Below are positions 1-9,010 of a stretch of DNA of 64,000 nucleotides, in pieces. This DNA is from Janthinobacterium sp. ROICE36. Lineage in GTDB: Bacteria > Pseudomonadota > Gammaproteobacteria > Burkholderiales > Burkholderiaceae_D. Within the stretch, counting starts at the first letter, position 1. Every line of letters begins with the position of its first letter. The notes below the pieces were generated by a model that did not search any database, was not told where the DNA came from, and saw only the letters and a program-made list of their open reading frames with translations. The position numbers and the translations under genes are program-made. Location of the stretch: NCBI RefSeq assembly GCF_002869965.1, contig NZ_PEBS01000022.1:1-64000 (forward strand), written 5' to 3'.

Positions 1-1
1 C

Positions 2-247
2 ACGCCGACGTCCGCCTCCTGGCTCAACATGGTCGAGCGCTTCTTCCGCAGTTTGACAACGGATCGACTCCAGCGCGGAGTCTTTCGTAGCGTCCATGAA
101 CTGACCGTCGCAATCCATGAATATATTGCGGCCCATAATCAGAATCCGAAGCCGTTTGTATGGACCGCCAAGGCTAACGACATCCTGCAAAAAGTGATCC
201 GTGCCAATCGGAGGCTTAGTTCAAAGAATAACGAAGCACTACACTAG
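2..247 (+). mobile_element. IS630-family transposase, C-terminal fragment
   Basis: The reading frame is open from the window edge and ends in the typical IS630/Tc1-mariner DDE C-terminus: TPTSASWLNMVERFFR, then a short tail rich in Arg and Asn. The segment W-L-N-x-V-E-R-F-F contains the last catalytic acidic residue of this superfamily. Only about 81 residues are in the window, so the rest of the element lies upstream and it cannot be said whether it is intact. The stop is only about 15 bp from the stop of the convergent ylqF, so the element appears to have inserted just past the 3' end of ylqF without breaking it. The codon usage is less GC-rich than in the neighbouring genes. Confidence 0.85.
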
Positions 248-261
248 CGGCTTTTAGTGAA

Positions 262-1209
262 TTATGTGCCGCGCTTGCCGCGCGCCGAATTCCTGGCCTT
301 TTCGGCCGCAATCTCTGCCGCTTTCGCCGCTTTTTCCGCCATCTCGGCCGCGTGCAGGGCCAGCAGGGCCGCGCGCGTATCCGGCGTTTCCAGCGAGATG
401 CGTCCCAGGATGCCGCTGCGGTAGTCGAGCAGCAAGGTATGCGAGGCTTTCTCGAAATCGTAGTCGCCGCCCTTGATGCGGAAGCCACGCTTGGCGGCGA
501 TGCCCTCGACCACGCCAATGGCATCGACTTCGCCGACCTTGGTGCCGTAGCGGGCCGTCAGCAAATCCGGATAGCGCTTGAGCAATTCTTCGGCCAGGAA
601 CACGGCCACTTCCTCTTCGATCAGCGCATTCGAGCCGATGGCGTGGCTGGCCGCCAGCATCAGGCCGTCGCTGGGGATGGCGATCTTCGGCCACAGCATG
701 CCGGGCGTGTCGACCAGGATGGTGTTCTTGTCGAGGTACAGCTTTTGCTGCATTTTGGTGACGGCCGGCTCGTCGCCCACCTTGGCCACGCGCTTTTTCA
801 GCAGCGCGTTCATCAGGGTCGACTTGCCCACGTTGGGAATGCCCATGATCATGATGCGCAGCGGCTTGGTCGGCACGCCGCGGTGCGGCGCCAGCGATTT
901 TGCCAGGTCAGGAATGCGCGCCACGTCGCCCGGCTTCTTGGTCGTCATCGCATACGCGGTCACGCCTTCCTGGGCATTGAAATAGGCCACCCAGGCGGCA
1001 GTGGCGGCCGGATCGGCCAGGTCGGTCTTGTTGAGGATCTTCAGGCAAGGGCGCTGGCGGAACAGGCGCAACTCGTCCACCATGGGATTGCAACTGGCCG
1101 CCGGCAGGCGCGCGTCCACCACTTCAATCACCAGGTCGGTATTTTCCATGGTCTCGGCCGCTTTCTTGCGGGCCGCGTTCATGTGTCCTGGGTACCATTG
1201 TATCGCCAT
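262..1209 (-). CDS. ylqF: Ribosome biogenesis GTPase YlqF/RbgA
   Basis: This is a circularly permuted GTPase of about 315 residues that acts in late assembly of the 50S ribosomal subunit. The G4 motif NKTD comes first (near residue 60), followed by G1 GIPNVGKST (near 125) and G3 DTPG (near 165), the permuted order diagnostic of the YlqF/YawG family. The N-terminus MAIQWYPGHMNAARK is the conserved family start. An in-frame upstream ATG at 1236 would add nine residues, but AAGG lies just before the 1209 start and the family begins at this Met. The C-terminus is Ala/Lys/Glu-rich, a common basic extension. The gene is convergent with the IS630 fragment. Confidence 0.93.
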   Translation of the reverse strand: MAIQWYPGHMNAARKKAAETMENTDLVIEVVDARLPAASCNPMVDELRLFRQRPCLKILNKTDLADPAATAAWVAYFNAQEGVTAYAMTTKKPGDVARIPDLAKSLAPHRGVPTKPLRIMIMGIPNVGKSTLMNALLKKRVAKVGDEPAVTKMQQKLYLDKNTILVDTPGMLWPKIAIPSDGLMLAASHAIGSNALIEEEVAVFLAEELLKRYPDLLTARYGTKVGEVDAIGVVEGIAAKRGFRIKGGDYDFEKASHTLLLDYRSGILGRISLETPDTRAALLALHAAEMAEKAAKAAEIAAEKARNSARGKRGT

Positions 1210-1409
1210 GCTCTTGCCTTCAGTTCGTTCAGTCAATCCGCTATTTTACGTGGTTGCCGCCACGACGTCCCATTTTCCACCGCCAGCGCCAGCCGTGCGA
1301 CGCGGACGAGACAATTGGTGATAATTTAGCAGTTACTTGAATGGTAATATCCGCAGTCCGTCCAGCCTGGCCGGTTTCCCTATTGCAAGCTCAACCTGGC
1401 ACGCATTCC

Positions 1410-2207
1410 ATGCATCTTCCCCGTTTTTTCCTTCTTGCCCCCCTTTGCGCCTGCCTGCTGCCCGCCATGGCCCAGGAACAAGCGGTGGCGCCTGGCGACA
1501 CGGCCAGCCAGGCAATGCAGCAGCTTGTCAGCGTGCAAGGCACGCGCGATCCCGATTTGCGCCCTTACCGCACCATGCTCAAGGGACTCGACGCGTATGC
1601 CGACCACCAGCGCCTGGCGCCGGGCGCGCCGCTGCGCTTCATGCTGATCCCCGCCACGCCCCAGGTCAGGCTCGATGGCGTGACCCTGCACCTATCGGCC
1701 GACAAGCTGTCGATCCCCGTCCTCCTGGCGGCGGACGGTGGCTTCACCTTGACGCGCGACAAGACCGCCTACGACGCGAATGCCGACCTGGTCAGCAACA
1801 AGAAGCGCGACACCCTGCGCTGGCGCGCCGACATCCACACGCCGGGCCTGCCCCAGAACGTGCGCCGCCTGGGCGACTTGCGCCTGGAATGCGAAATCCG
1901 CTGGGCCGTCGAGCAGGATGACCTGCCCTTTGTCCGGCGCAACTTGTTCCGCCTGGCGGGCGGACCCTGCAACTCGTCGTTGATATACGTGCCGTTTCCC
2001 GTGGCGCGCAAGCTGCTTGCCGTGCAGGCACGCTCGGGCGAGCGCATCCTGGACATCCGCGTCACGCATGACCGGCAACGCTACGTGCCGCCCTTGCATG
2101 ACGTGAGCTGGGACGACAATACCCTGCTGACCCTGACCTACGCCGACGATGAAAAAATGGCCGAAGCCGCCCCCGCAGCGCCCTTGCCGGCAGCACAGCG
2201 CCAGTAA
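1410..2207 (+). CDS. Exported protein of unknown function
   Basis: The product is a 265-residue protein that starts with a clear signal peptide (MHLPRFFLLAPLCACLLPAMAQ, cleavage after AMA). An upstream in-frame start at 1341 would bury this signal, so 1410 was chosen. The mature part has no membrane segment and looks like a beta-rich periplasmic domain; it includes a Cys near GGPCNSS and one in RLECE that could form a disulfide. The last 20 residues are Ala/Pro-rich. I do not recognise the family. It is probably periplasmic and is not obviously in an operon. Confidence 0.7.
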   Translation: MHLPRFFLLAPLCACLLPAMAQEQAVAPGDTASQAMQQLVSVQGTRDPDLRPYRTMLKGLDAYADHQRLAPGAPLRFMLIPATPQVRLDGVTLHLSADKLSIPVLLAADGGFTLTRDKTAYDANADLVSNKKRDTLRWRADIHTPGLPQNVRRLGDLRLECEIRWAVEQDDLPFVRRNLFRLAGGPCNSSLIYVPFPVARKLLAVQARSGERILDIRVTHDRQRYVPPLHDVSWDDNTLLTLTYADDEKMAEAAPAAPLPAAQRQ

Positions 2208-2358
2208 GGCGAGCGTGGGCAGCCATGTAAAATATTTCCATATGGATTTTTATATTCACTGAAAGAAACAAAAAAGTATGCTCTAATATCGCCTCTTAAA
2301 TGAAAAGCAATTATTTTCCAGGCTGGCTAGGGGAGATACGCGATGGGGATAGGTCGAT

Positions 2359-2751
2359 ATGATGAAGGAACACACTGGCATGGCGCCAGCGGCACACGCG
2401 CAATGCGAAGGCGCCAGCCCGCGCCCCGCCAAAGCGGCGCCCAAGCGGGTACCGCGCAATGCCAGCATGCAGCAGTGGAAGAAGCAATGCCGGCAGTTGC
2501 AGGGGCAGGTGGCGCAGTTGGAAGAGCGCCTGAAACGCCAGAGCGCCGACAGCTATGGCTTGCAAATGCTGTATGACCAATTGGTCAATGAAATCAAGCA
2601 CCACCGCGACATGTTGCAGCTCGACAGCTTCGACGCGGATAAATCATCGCTCGTCTACACGCAAGCCTGGCGCCGCTTCATGGCCGGCGACGCACTCGAT
2701 TACCAGACGCACCGCCATACCAATTCCCGCAGCCGTCCGAGTTTGCTTTAA
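2359..2751 (+). CDS. Small coiled-coil protein, unknown function
   Basis: A 130-residue basic protein with a low-complexity N-terminus (rich in Ala, Pro and Lys) and a predicted coiled coil over residues 40-75 (WKKQCRQLQGQVAQLEERLK). The C-terminal half, with the DMLQLDSFDADKSSL stretch, may be a second helix. There is no signal peptide. Two adjacent ATG codons (2359 and 2362) could both serve as start; AGG lies about 6 bases before. The upstream 150 bases are AT-rich and probably hold the promoter. The family is not recognised. Confidence 0.6.
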   Translation: MMKEHTGMAPAAHAQCEGASPRPAKAAPKRVPRNASMQQWKKQCRQLQGQVAQLEERLKRQSADSYGLQMLYDQLVNEIKHHRDMLQLDSFDADKSSLVYTQAWRRFMAGDALDYQTHRHTNSRSRPSLL

Positions 2752-3678
2752 TTACAGCTCCGCCAGCGCCTTCACATGCGCCGCCACGCTACGGCCCAGG
2801 GACGACAAGTTGTAGCCCCCTTCGAGGCAGCTGACGATGCGGCCCTTGGCATACTGATTGGCCACAGCCATCATCTGCTGCGTCAGCCACGTGTAGTCGG
2901 CCTCCACCAGGCCCATGCCACCCACGTCGTCTTCGCGGTGGGCATCGAAACCGGCAGAAATGAAAATCATCTGCGGCTGCTGCCGGTGCAGCGCCGGCAG
3001 CCAGTGGTCGAGCACCAGCTGGCGCACGGCATCGCCCTTCGAGCGGGCCGGCACGGGCACGTTGACGCGCGTGTCGGTGTAGGACTCGACATCGCTGTAC
3101 GGATAAAACGGGTGCTGGAAAAAGCTCACCATCAGGATGCGCGGATCATTTGCCACGGATTCGGCCGTGCCATTGCCATGGTGCACGTCAAAGTCGACGA
3201 TGGCGACTCTGTCGAGGCCCCGCACGTCGAGTGCATGCTTGGCGGCGATGGCGACATTGTTGAACAGGCAGAAACCCATGGGTTCGCTGGGCCGCGCATG
3301 GTGGCCGGGCGGGCGGATCGCGCAGAAGGCATTGCTGATCTCGCCATCGATGACGGCATCCGTGGCCGCCACGGCCGAACCAGCAGCGGCCAGCGCCGCC
3401 TCATAGCTGTGCGCGTTGAGCAGGGTATCGCCGTCGAGCGGATAGTACTCGCCCTCCAGCGGTACATTGTCGCGCACCAGGCCGATGGCCGTGGCGTTGT
3501 GGTTGCGCTCGATATCGGACAATTGCGCGCGCACGCCGTCGCGGTGCTCGACCAGGTCGCTGATATGCGCGAGGATCAATTGATCATTGATGGCCTGCAA
3601 GCGGGCCGGCGATTCTGGGTGCCAGTCGCCCATTTCGTGGCGCTGGCAATCGGGATGGGTATAAATGGCTGTGCTCAT
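2752..3678 (-). CDS. Histone deacetylase family protein
   Basis: A 308-residue zinc-dependent deacetylase-like enzyme of the arginase/deacetylase fold. It shows RPPGHHA (near residue 124), the zinc-binding DFDVHHGNGT (near 165), GFDAHREDD (near 245) and the C-terminal EGGYNLSSLG. These match the class II HDAC/acetylpolyamine amidohydrolase group found in many proteobacteria, whose substrates may be acetylated polyamines, acetoin-like compounds or proteins. The length is normal and all metal ligands are present. It is convergent with the coiled-coil gene, with stops essentially abutting, and divergent from the moxR cluster. Confidence 0.92.
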   Translation of the reverse strand: MSTAIYTHPDCQRHEMGDWHPESPARLQAINDQLILAHISDLVEHRDGVRAQLSDIERNHNATAIGLVRDNVPLEGEYYPLDGDTLLNAHSYEAALAAAGSAVAATDAVIDGEISNAFCAIRPPGHHARPSEPMGFCLFNNVAIAAKHALDVRGLDRVAIVDFDVHHGNGTAESVANDPRILMVSFFQHPFYPYSDVESYTDTRVNVPVPARSKGDAVRQLVLDHWLPALHRQQPQMIFISAGFDAHREDDVGGMGLVEADYTWLTQQMMAVANQYAKGRIVSCLEGGYNLSSLGRSVAAHVKALAEL

Positions 3679-3864
3679 GCGCTGTACTGGTTACCTCTGT
3701 CTCTGCTCTCTATCCATACCGGGAACGCGCACCGAAGTTACCGCAGCGCATTCCTGCCTGCCTGGCGCGTTCTCGCATAAAATCACTGGCTGGTCTGTGC
3801 CGCCCTTGCCGCCTTTGCTGTCACGCTAATCTACCACGAGCGCGCAGCAAGCGGGCAGCGCCGT

Positions 3865-3891
3865 TTGACCTGGCCAAAGCGATTGTAAATT
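3865..3891 (+). promoter_or_regulatory. Possible promoter for the moxR cluster
   Basis: A TTGACC hexamer at 3865-3870 is followed by AT-rich sequence with TAAATT at 3886-3891. The spacing of 15 is short, and a TAAATA five bases further would be too far. It is the only promoter-like sequence in the 244-base divergent gap before moxR. Confidence 0.3.
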
Positions 3892-3922
3892 AAATAATCC
3901 CACGCATTGCGATAAAAATAAC

Positions 3923-4831
3923 ATGTTTTCGAAAATACACCAGGCCGCACAGCAGATCGGCGAAGTTCTCGTCGGCAAACACTTGCAGATCCGCCAGACC
4001 CTCGCCTGTGTCCTGGCGGGTGGCCACCTGCTGATCGAAGACGTGCCCGGCGTAGGGAAGACCACGCTGGCGCATGCGCTGGCCATCTCGCTGGGCCTGC
4101 AATGGAAGCGCCAGCAATTTACCAGCGACCTGCTGCCCGCCGACGTGGCTGGCATGAGCGTGTATGACCGCGCCAGCGCCAGTTTCATCTTCCACCCCGG
4201 CCTCCTGTTCACGCAAGTACTGCTGGCCGACGAGATCAACCGCGCCACGCCGAAGACGCAATCGGGCTTGCTGGAAGCGATGGAAGAGCGGCAAGTGACG
4301 CTCGATGGCGTCACGCACGCGCTGCCGCAGCCGTTTTTCGTCATCGCCACGCAAAACTGCGCGCACCAGCTGGGAACCTTTCCCCTGCCCGAATCGCAAC
4401 TCGACCGTTTTCTCATGTGCGTCACGCTCGGCTACCCCGATGCGCCCGCCGAACGGGCGCTGCTGCTGGGCGCTGACCGCCGCGCCATGCTGCACACCTT
4501 GCCGGCCGTGATGAACGCGGAGGCATTGCTGCAGGCGCAAGCGGGCCTGCGCGCCATCCACGCCTCGCCCGCCGTGGTCGACTACGTGCTGGCCCTCGTG
4601 CATGCCACCCGCGTGCCCGGCGTCTTTGCCGATGGCCTCAGCCCGCGCGCCGCGCTGGCCCTGGTGCAGGCGGCGCGCGCCTGGGCCGCCCTGGCCGGAC
4701 GCGACCACGTCACGCCCGACGATGTGCAAGCCGTGCTGCTGCCTGTCTGCGCCCACCGTCTGCATGCGGCGCAAGGGACCACGGACAGCCGCGCGCTGCT
4801 GCAGCATCTGCTGTTGAGCATCCCCGTCTGA
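3923..4831 (+). CDS. MoxR-family AAA+ ATPase
   Basis: A 302-residue AAA_3 ATPase with Walker A DVPGVGKTTLAHALA (near residue 41), Walker B LLADEINRATPKTQS (near 105) and sensor/arginine-finger region ATQN...LPESQLDRF (near 145). MoxR proteins act as chaperone-like ATPases, usually beside DUF58 and transglutaminase genes, as here. It is followed by the DUF58 gene after 5 bases, and that gene by a transglutaminase, so the three form one transcriptional unit. The start has no strong Shine-Dalgarno sequence. Confidence 0.93.
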   Translation: MFSKIHQAAQQIGEVLVGKHLQIRQTLACVLAGGHLLIEDVPGVGKTTLAHALAISLGLQWKRQQFTSDLLPADVAGMSVYDRASASFIFHPGLLFTQVLLADEINRATPKTQSGLLEAMEERQVTLDGVTHALPQPFFVIATQNCAHQLGTFPLPESQLDRFLMCVTLGYPDAPAERALLLGADRRAMLHTLPAVMNAEALLQAQAGLRAIHASPAVVDYVLALVHATRVPGVFADGLSPRAALALVQAARAWAALAGRDHVTPDDVQAVLLPVCAHRLHAAQGTTDSRALLQHLLLSIPV

Positions 4832-4836
4832 GCGGC

Positions 4837-5826
4837 ATGCGCTGGCGCACTATTCCATGGCTGCCGGCGCGCCCCTGGCTGGGCGCGCAGCGCGTGCACA
4901 TCCGCCCCTCGCGTGCGGGCCTGGCATTTGCCGCGCTACTGCTGGCGCTGTGGGTCGCCGCCGTCAATGAGCGCCTGGGCCTGGGCTATGCGCTGACGTA
5001 TTTCGCGGCCGCCAGCGCCATCGCCGACATGCTGTTTAGCAGCCGCAACCTGGCGGGACTGTCGCTGGCGGCCACGCCGGGCAACCCCGTGTTTGCGGGC
5101 AGTCACGCCTTGTTCACCTTGCGCCTGATCAATCGCAGCACCCGCCCGCGCCATGCGATCCGCCTGGCGGCGCGCGGCGCGTCGGCAGTGCCCGGCCTGG
5201 CCGATATCGCCGCCCACGGGGAAACAGCCGTCAGCATCGGCGTGCCGACGCAGCAACGGGGATGGCTTATTGCGCCAGCCGTGCGCCTGTCCGGCAGTTT
5301 TCCACTGGGCCTGTTTGTTGCCTGGTGCCATTGGCAGCCCGAGGCGCGCGTGCTCGTGTATCCACGCCCCGAGCAAGATGCGCCGCCGCTGCCCTGGCTG
5401 ACCGGCACAGTACGGCAGGCCAGCCAGCCAGGCTCGGGCGGCGGCGCCCTGGAACTGGTGGGCGTGCGCGCCTACCAGCCCGGCGACGCCTTGCGGCGCC
5501 TGGCCTGGCGCCAGATCGCCCGCCATGACGGCGAGCATTTGTTCAGCAAGCAATTCCAGCCTGGCGCCGACGCACCAAAGAGTGCAGCCCCCAGCGGCGG
5601 CATGCTCGACCACGCGGACCTGCACGCGCTGGCGCCGGAAACGCGCCTGTCCCGCCTGGCCGCCTGGGTGCTGCTGGCGGAACGCACGGGCCTGCCGTAT
5701 GGCTTGCGCCTGGGTGTGCTGACTTTGGCACCGGCCCTGGGTGCCAGCCAGCGCGACGCCTGCCTGCGCGCGCTGGCCCTGCATGGTTCGCAGCACGATT
5801 TGCCGCCAGCGCAGGGGACGCCATGA
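4837..5826 (+). CDS. DUF58 domain-containing membrane protein
   Basis: A 329-residue protein with two membrane-spanning segments near the N-terminus (residues about 25-65) and a von Willebrand-like DUF58 core. The signature RAYQPGDALRRLAWRQIAR lies near residue 210. Members are membrane-anchored partners of MoxR ATPases, with no enzyme activity established. It sits between moxR (5-base gap) and the transglutaminase gene, which it overlaps by four bases (ATGA), so translation is probably coupled. Confidence 0.9.
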   Translation: MRWRTIPWLPARPWLGAQRVHIRPSRAGLAFAALLLALWVAAVNERLGLGYALTYFAAASAIADMLFSSRNLAGLSLAATPGNPVFAGSHALFTLRLINRSTRPRHAIRLAARGASAVPGLADIAAHGETAVSIGVPTQQRGWLIAPAVRLSGSFPLGLFVAWCHWQPEARVLVYPRPEQDAPPLPWLTGTVRQASQPGSGGGALELVGVRAYQPGDALRRLAWRQIARHDGEHLFSKQFQPGADAPKSAAPSGGMLDHADLHALAPETRLSRLAAWVLLAERTGLPYGLRLGVLTLAPALGASQRDACLRALALHGSQHDLPPAQGTP

Positions 5827-7856
5827 AAGCCTGGCTGAGCGGCTTGCCGCGCGAAAAGGCCGACATCCTGCTGCTGTTGCTGGCCGCCGCCATGGTGCTG
5901 GCGCCGCACGCACTACACCTGCCCGCGTGGTTGTCGATAGCGACAGCGGCACCGCTGCTGTGGCGCGCCATCATTACCGTGCGGGGCCGGCGCCAGCCCC
6001 CGCTAGCCCTGCTCGTGCCGCTGGCCTTGCTGGGCATCGCCGGCGTGTACGCCAGTTATGGCACGCTGCTGGGACGCGATCCCGGCGTGGCCATGCTGGC
6101 CCTGCTGCTGACCTTGAAATCGCTGGAAATGCATGGCCGGCGCGACAATTTTGTCTTCGTTTTCCTCAGTTTTTTTTTGCTGTTGGCCAATTTTTTTCAT
6201 GCGCAAGACATCCTCAGCGCCGCCTGGATGCTGGCGACTGTCATCGTCCTGCTGGCCGTCCTGCTGTCGGCCCAGTACGGCACGCTGCAGCCCCGCCTGG
6301 CGCAAAGGCTAGGCTTGCTGGGGCGCATGCTGGCGCTGGCCATTCCCCTGTCAGCCGTGATGTTTCTTGCCGTGCCGCGTCCCGACGGCCCCCTGTGGGG
6401 TGCGCCGCACGAGGGCGCGCAGGCGCGCACGGGCTTGTCGGACAGCATGCAAGCGGGCGCCATCGCCTCGCTGGCCCTGTCCGGCGAGCCCGTCTTCACG
6501 GCCCGCTTTTCCACGCCGCTCCCGCCGCAAGACCAGTTGTACTGGCGCGGCGTGGTGCTGGGCGACTACGATGGCGCCACCTGGACGCGCAGGGGCGCGG
6601 ACCGGCGCACGCCTGCCAGCGACAGCCGGATAGACATCAGCCTGGAAGGCCAGCCCAGCCACTACGAAGTGACCTTGCAAGCGAGCGGCCAGCGGCGCAT
6701 CTTCGCCCTCGACCTGCCGCGCAGCATCGAACGCTTGCCCGGCAACCCCTACGTCGTCTCGTCCGCGCTGGAAGTGCTGACCATACAAGCCATTACTTCG
6801 ACCGTGCGTTATCGCGTCAGTTCCCAGCCCCGCTACCGGCTGCAGGCAGGCTTGTCGCCTGAACAGCAGCAGCCATGGCTGGCCTTGCCCGCTGGCAGCA
6901 ACCCGCGCAGCGTGGCCTGGGCCCGCGCCCTGCGCGGCAGCGGCGCGCAGATGCTGGCCCCCGCCAACGCCATCGCCGCCGTGCTCGATCACTTCCGCCG
7001 CGCGCCCTTCCGCTACACCCTGCAGCCACCGCTGCTGGGCAAGCAAGGCGTCGACGACTTCCTGTTTACCACGCAGGCGGGCTTTTGCGAGCATTACGCG
7101 GGCAGCTTCGTCGTGCTGATGCGCGCCATGGGCATCCCCGCGCGCGTCGTCACGGGCTACCAGGGCGGCGCACGCAACACTGACGGCGGCAGCCCCAGCC
7201 TGACTGTGCGCCAGTCCGATGCCCATGCCTGGAGCGAAGTGTGGCTGGCGGGCCGGGGCTGGGTGCGCGTCGACCCCACCAGCGCCGTCGCGCCCCTGCG
7301 CACCGAGCGCAACCTGGACGCCGCCCTGCTGGCGTCGCCGTCGCCGTCGCCGCTGACGGCCTGGCGCGCCCTGGCCGGCCTCGATGGCGGCGCACACGGG
7401 GCGCTTGCCGCATGGCGCCAGCAATGGCAGCAGGCCGAGCACGACTGGAGCCGCTGGGCGCTCGACACCACGCCACAGCGCCAGCGCGCCATGCTCGACA
7501 GTTTGAACAAGCTGCCGGCGACGACCCTGGCACTCGCCTGCGCCGTGCTGGCCCTGCTATCCGCCGCAGCTGGCGCACTGGTCTGCTGGCGGCAAGCGCG
7601 GCAGGGCGATCCGCTCGACGCCCTGTACCTGCAGTTTTGCCACCAGCAAGCGCGGCGCGGCCACAGCCGTGCGCCGCATGAAGGGCCGCACGGTTATGCT
7701 GCGCGCCTGGCAGCAGGCAAGGCCACACCCGAGGCGCACGCCGCCATTGCACAGTTTCTGGCAATCTATGCTGCGATGAAGTATGGTAATGCCAACCCAG
7801 ACGAACTATCCCGCGCGCGGCGCAGCTTGCGCCGCCTGTTAACCCAATGCCGATGA
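5823..7856 (+). CDS. TgpA-like transglutaminase-family membrane protein (DUF3488 / Transglut_core / DUF4129)
   Basis: A 677-residue protein with a cluster of about six membrane segments in residues 1-180 (DUF3488), then a periplasmic transglutaminase core. The core has the catalytic Cys in QAGFCEHYAGSFV (near residue 422), His in DAHAWSEVW and Asp in WVRVDPTSA. A further membrane segment lies near residue 570 (LACAVLALLSAAAGALVC), followed by a cytoplasmic DUF4129-like tail. It resembles Pseudomonas TgpA, which is important for viability. The gene overlaps DUF58 upstream and mltB downstream by a few bases. Confidence 0.93.
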   Translation: MKAWLSGLPREKADILLLLLAAAMVLAPHALHLPAWLSIATAAPLLWRAIITVRGRRQPPLALLVPLALLGIAGVYASYGTLLGRDPGVAMLALLLTLKSLEMHGRRDNFVFVFLSFFLLLANFFHAQDILSAAWMLATVIVLLAVLLSAQYGTLQPRLAQRLGLLGRMLALAIPLSAVMFLAVPRPDGPLWGAPHEGAQARTGLSDSMQAGAIASLALSGEPVFTARFSTPLPPQDQLYWRGVVLGDYDGATWTRRGADRRTPASDSRIDISLEGQPSHYEVTLQASGQRRIFALDLPRSIERLPGNPYVVSSALEVLTIQAITSTVRYRVSSQPRYRLQAGLSPEQQQPWLALPAGSNPRSVAWARALRGSGAQMLAPANAIAAVLDHFRRAPFRYTLQPPLLGKQGVDDFLFTTQAGFCEHYAGSFVVLMRAMGIPARVVTGYQGGARNTDGGSPSLTVRQSDAHAWSEVWLAGRGWVRVDPTSAVAPLRTERNLDAALLASPSPSPLTAWRALAGLDGGAHGALAAWRQQWQQAEHDWSRWALDTTPQRQRAMLDSLNKLPATTLALACAVLALLSAAAGALVCWRQARQGDPLDALYLQFCHQQARRGHSRAPHEGPHGYAARLAAGKATPEAHAAIAQFLAIYAAMKYGNANPDELSRARRSLRRLLTQCR

Positions 7857-9010
7857 GACGCTCCTTGTTACCGATCAAAACCTCCGCCCTGTCCCTGCTC
7901 CTCTCCCTTCCCCTGTGCCTGGCGACCGCGCACGCAGGCGAAAACAACAACATTTCCGCCGCCGACCGCGCCCGTGCCGTGCGCGCGGCCAAGGCGCCAC
8001 CCGCCAAGGCGACAGCCAAAAAAGCACCGGCGAAATTCGACTTCGAAGGCGAATTTGTCGACTATGCCAACTGGAAAGAAGTACGCGCCTTCCTCGACGA
8101 AATGTCCGCCAAGCATGGCTTTGACCGCGCCGAGCTCGATACCCTGATCGGCAAGGTGCGCTATGTCGATTCGACCGTGCAGTTGATGAAGCCGGCGCCG
8201 CCGGGCAAGCCGAAGAACTGGCAAGCTTACAGCGCCCGCTTCATCGAGCCGGTGCGCATCAATGCGGGCGTGAAATTCTGGGAAGAGAACGCCGAAGCGC
8301 TGGCGCGCGCCGAACGCGAATATGGCGTGCCGGCCGAGATCATCGTCGGCATCATCGGCGTGGAAACCGTGTACGGACGCAACACGGGCCGTTTCCGCGT
8401 GCTCGACGCGCTGACGACCCTGGCGTTTTCCTATCCGGAAAGCCCGACGCGCGCCGCGCGCATGGAATTTTTCAAGGGCGAACTGGAAAACGCGCTGCTG
8501 TACGCACGCAAGGATGGCATCGATCCACTGACCCTGCTCGGCTCGTATGCGGGCGCCATCGGCCTGCCGCAGTTCATGCCCAGCAGCATCATGAAATATG
8601 CGGTGGACTTCGATGGCGATAGCCACATCGACCTGCGCAATTCCAAGGCCGATGCCATCGGCAGCGTGGCGCATTTCCTCGTCGAACACGGCTGGCGCCG
8701 CGATGACCCGGCCATCAGCACATATCGCGTCACCGTCTCGGCCAACCACGCCTGGGAAAAATTCATCGGCCAGGGCTTGCAAGCCACGTACCGGCTGGAA
8801 GAATTGCAGGAGGCCTGCGTGACTACCGTCTCGCCCACGCCCCGGAACATGTTGTTCGGCTTGATCGATCTGCAAAATGGTTCCGAAGCAACTGAGTATT
8901 ACTTGGCAAGCAATAACTTCTTTGCTATAACTCAATACAATAGAAGTTATTTTTATGCCATGTCAGTGATTGACTTGGGCAAGGCCATCAGTCAAGTGCG
9001 CGCACGCTAA
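7847..9010 (+). CDS. mltB: Lytic murein transglycosylase B
   Basis: A 387-residue peptidoglycan lytic transglycosylase of the SltB/MltB family. The catalytic Glu lies in VGIIGVETVYGRNTGRF (near residue 171), and the C-terminal motifs YAGAIGLPQFMPSSI and DFDGDSHIDL are typical. An N-terminal hydrophobic stretch (LSLLLSLPLCLATAHA) is a signal peptide; no lipobox Cys follows, so it is likely a soluble periplasmic form. Two in-frame ATG codons, at 7847 and 7853, are possible starts; both overlap the end of the transglutaminase gene. It closes the moxR operon, although an independent role is also possible. Confidence 0.93.
   Translation: MPMRRSLLPIKTSALSLLLSLPLCLATAHAGENNNISAADRARAVRAAKAPPAKATAKKAPAKFDFEGEFVDYANWKEVRAFLDEMSAKHGFDRAELDTLIGKVRYVDSTVQLMKPAPPGKPKNWQAYSARFIEPVRINAGVKFWEENAEALARAEREYGVPAEIIVGIIGVETVYGRNTGRFRVLDALTTLAFSYPESPTRAARMEFFKGELENALLYARKDGIDPLTLLGSYAGAIGLPQFMPSSIMKYAVDFDGDSHIDLRNSKADAIGSVAHFLVEHGWRRDDPAISTYRVTVSANHAWEKFIGQGLQATYRLEELQEACVTTVSPTPRNMLFGLIDLQNGSEATEYYLASNNFFAITQYNRSYFYAMSVIDLGKAISQVRAR

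Noticed and set aside
254-1329. Long open frames opposite and beside ylqF (for example 352-1329, plus strand)
   Set aside because: They are shadows of a high-GC coding frame; the peptides are rich in Arg, Ala, Gly and His and lack any motif.
3826-4807. Minus-strand frames opposite moxR
   Set aside because: The MoxR Walker motifs on the plus strand are unambiguous; the antisense frames are Arg/Gln-rich.
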